The notes beneath the pieces are model-generated. The model was not told the origin of the DNA. It searched no databases and saw only the letters and a program-made list of their open reading frames with translations. Below are positions 6,208-6,472 of a DNA stretch of 6,472 nucleotides, one piece after another; the stretch's first letter is position 1; every line of letters starts with the position of its first letter. Source of the DNA: an uncultured Nitrospinaceae bacterium (lineage in GTDB: Bacteria; Nitrospinota; Nitrospinia; Nitrospinales; VA-1); contig CAJJDL010000291.1 in NCBI GenBank assembly GCA_905182935.1, positions 1-6,472 on the forward strand. The letters are read 5' to 3'. The translations under genes and the position numbers were made by a program.

Positions 6208-6472
6208 GCTTTAAAGTTGTCTAAGGGATATATAAATAGCTCTATAAAGGCAGGGGGAAAATAGTATTTGGATACATAAACTCTACCATAAAAAATAATT
6301 AAAAACACTACATTCCTTCAGCTACCCATACTCGAATACTTTTTAACCTACACACTCTCATCTATTTTATCAAAATAGGGGAATATTTAGCCTTTTAATA
6401 ATATACTCTTATTTTTTTATGCTTAAATTGAAGTTTTTCTTATTTTAAGCTTTAGTGTAAAATAAAAAATAC
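6208..6472. other. AT-rich intergenic region upstream of the ketosynthase gene
   Basis: 265 bases without a convincing coding region on either strand. It should contain the main promoter of the minus-strand operon, but I found no pair of -35 and -10 boxes that stands out from the AT-rich background. It holds a perfect 7-bp inverted repeat at 6362-6378, another at 6421-6450 (GCTTAAA / TTTAAGC, 16-base loop), and C-rich minus-strand runs at about 6253-6257 and 6378-6381. What lies beyond 6472 is unknown, so it may also serve a divergent gene. Confidence 0.5.
6362..6378. repeat. Perfect short inverted repeat (CTATTTT / AAAATAG)
   Basis: CTATTTT (6362-6368), a 3-base centre ATC, then AAAATAG (6372-6378). 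A third copy of AAAATAG occurs at 6258-6264. The stem is almost all A:T and lacks a following U run on either strand, so it is not a terminator. A regulator operator is possible but unsupported beyond the symmetry; in AT-rich DNA a 7-bp palindrome can arise by chance. Confidence 0.35.

Noticed and set aside
6421..6450. GCTTAAA / TTTAAGC hairpin as a terminator
   Set aside because: The stem is only 7 bp and AT-rich with a 16-base loop, and neither strand has a U run directly after it.

Overview
The window is AT-rich (by eye roughly 40% G+C) and is read entirely from the minus strand. Seven co-directional genes run from right to left: a FabF-type ketosynthase (6207-4957), an acyl carrier protein (4906-4643), two tandem CrtI/CrtISO-type FAD oxidoreductases (4476-3067 and 3044-1596), a FabG-type ketoreductase (1560-817), a FabZ dehydratase (812-381) and the N-terminal 128 residues of a FabI-type enoyl reductase (384 to beyond position 1). 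There are no RNA genes, mobile elements, CRISPR arrays or long repeats that I can support.

Read together, the genes form almost a complete acyl-ACP elongation cycle: carrier, condensation, ketoreduction, dehydration and enoyl reduction. Two flavoproteins of the phytoene desaturase / carotenoid isomerase / retinol saturase superfamily are inserted in the middle. No carotenoid backbone gene (crtB, crtE) is visible, so the flavoproteins probably act on an acyl chain rather than on a C40 isoprenoid. The 3' half of the set is tightly packed (a 4-nt gap between fabG and fabZ, an ATGA overlap between fabZ and fabI). The only sizeable internal gap is 166 nt between the ACP and the first oxidoreductase. 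It holds a C-rich, G-poor transcript segment and a plausible sigma70-type promoter, so the operon may have two transcription units.

The combination of a dedicated FAS II set with CrtI-like desaturases resembles the clusters proposed from comparative genomics to make ladderane lipids in anammox planctomycetes. As far as I recall, related clusters occur in a few other bacteria, including some sulfate-reducing Desulfobacterota. The composition and gene content therefore suggest an anammox-type planctomycete or a relative carrying the same locus. This is inference from gene content, not a taxonomic assignment.

Several proteins carry family-atypical residues that point to a specialised pathway rather than housekeeping fatty acid synthesis. 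The ketosynthase has GMFG where FabF has its GFGG gate loop. The ACP has a DSM motif and an Arg-Lys-Arg patch in helix II. The FabG-like protein has HCSG in place of NNAG.

The right end (6208-6472) is AT-rich and non-coding. It presumably carries the main promoter of the operon, though I could not pick out a convincing -35/-10 pair there.
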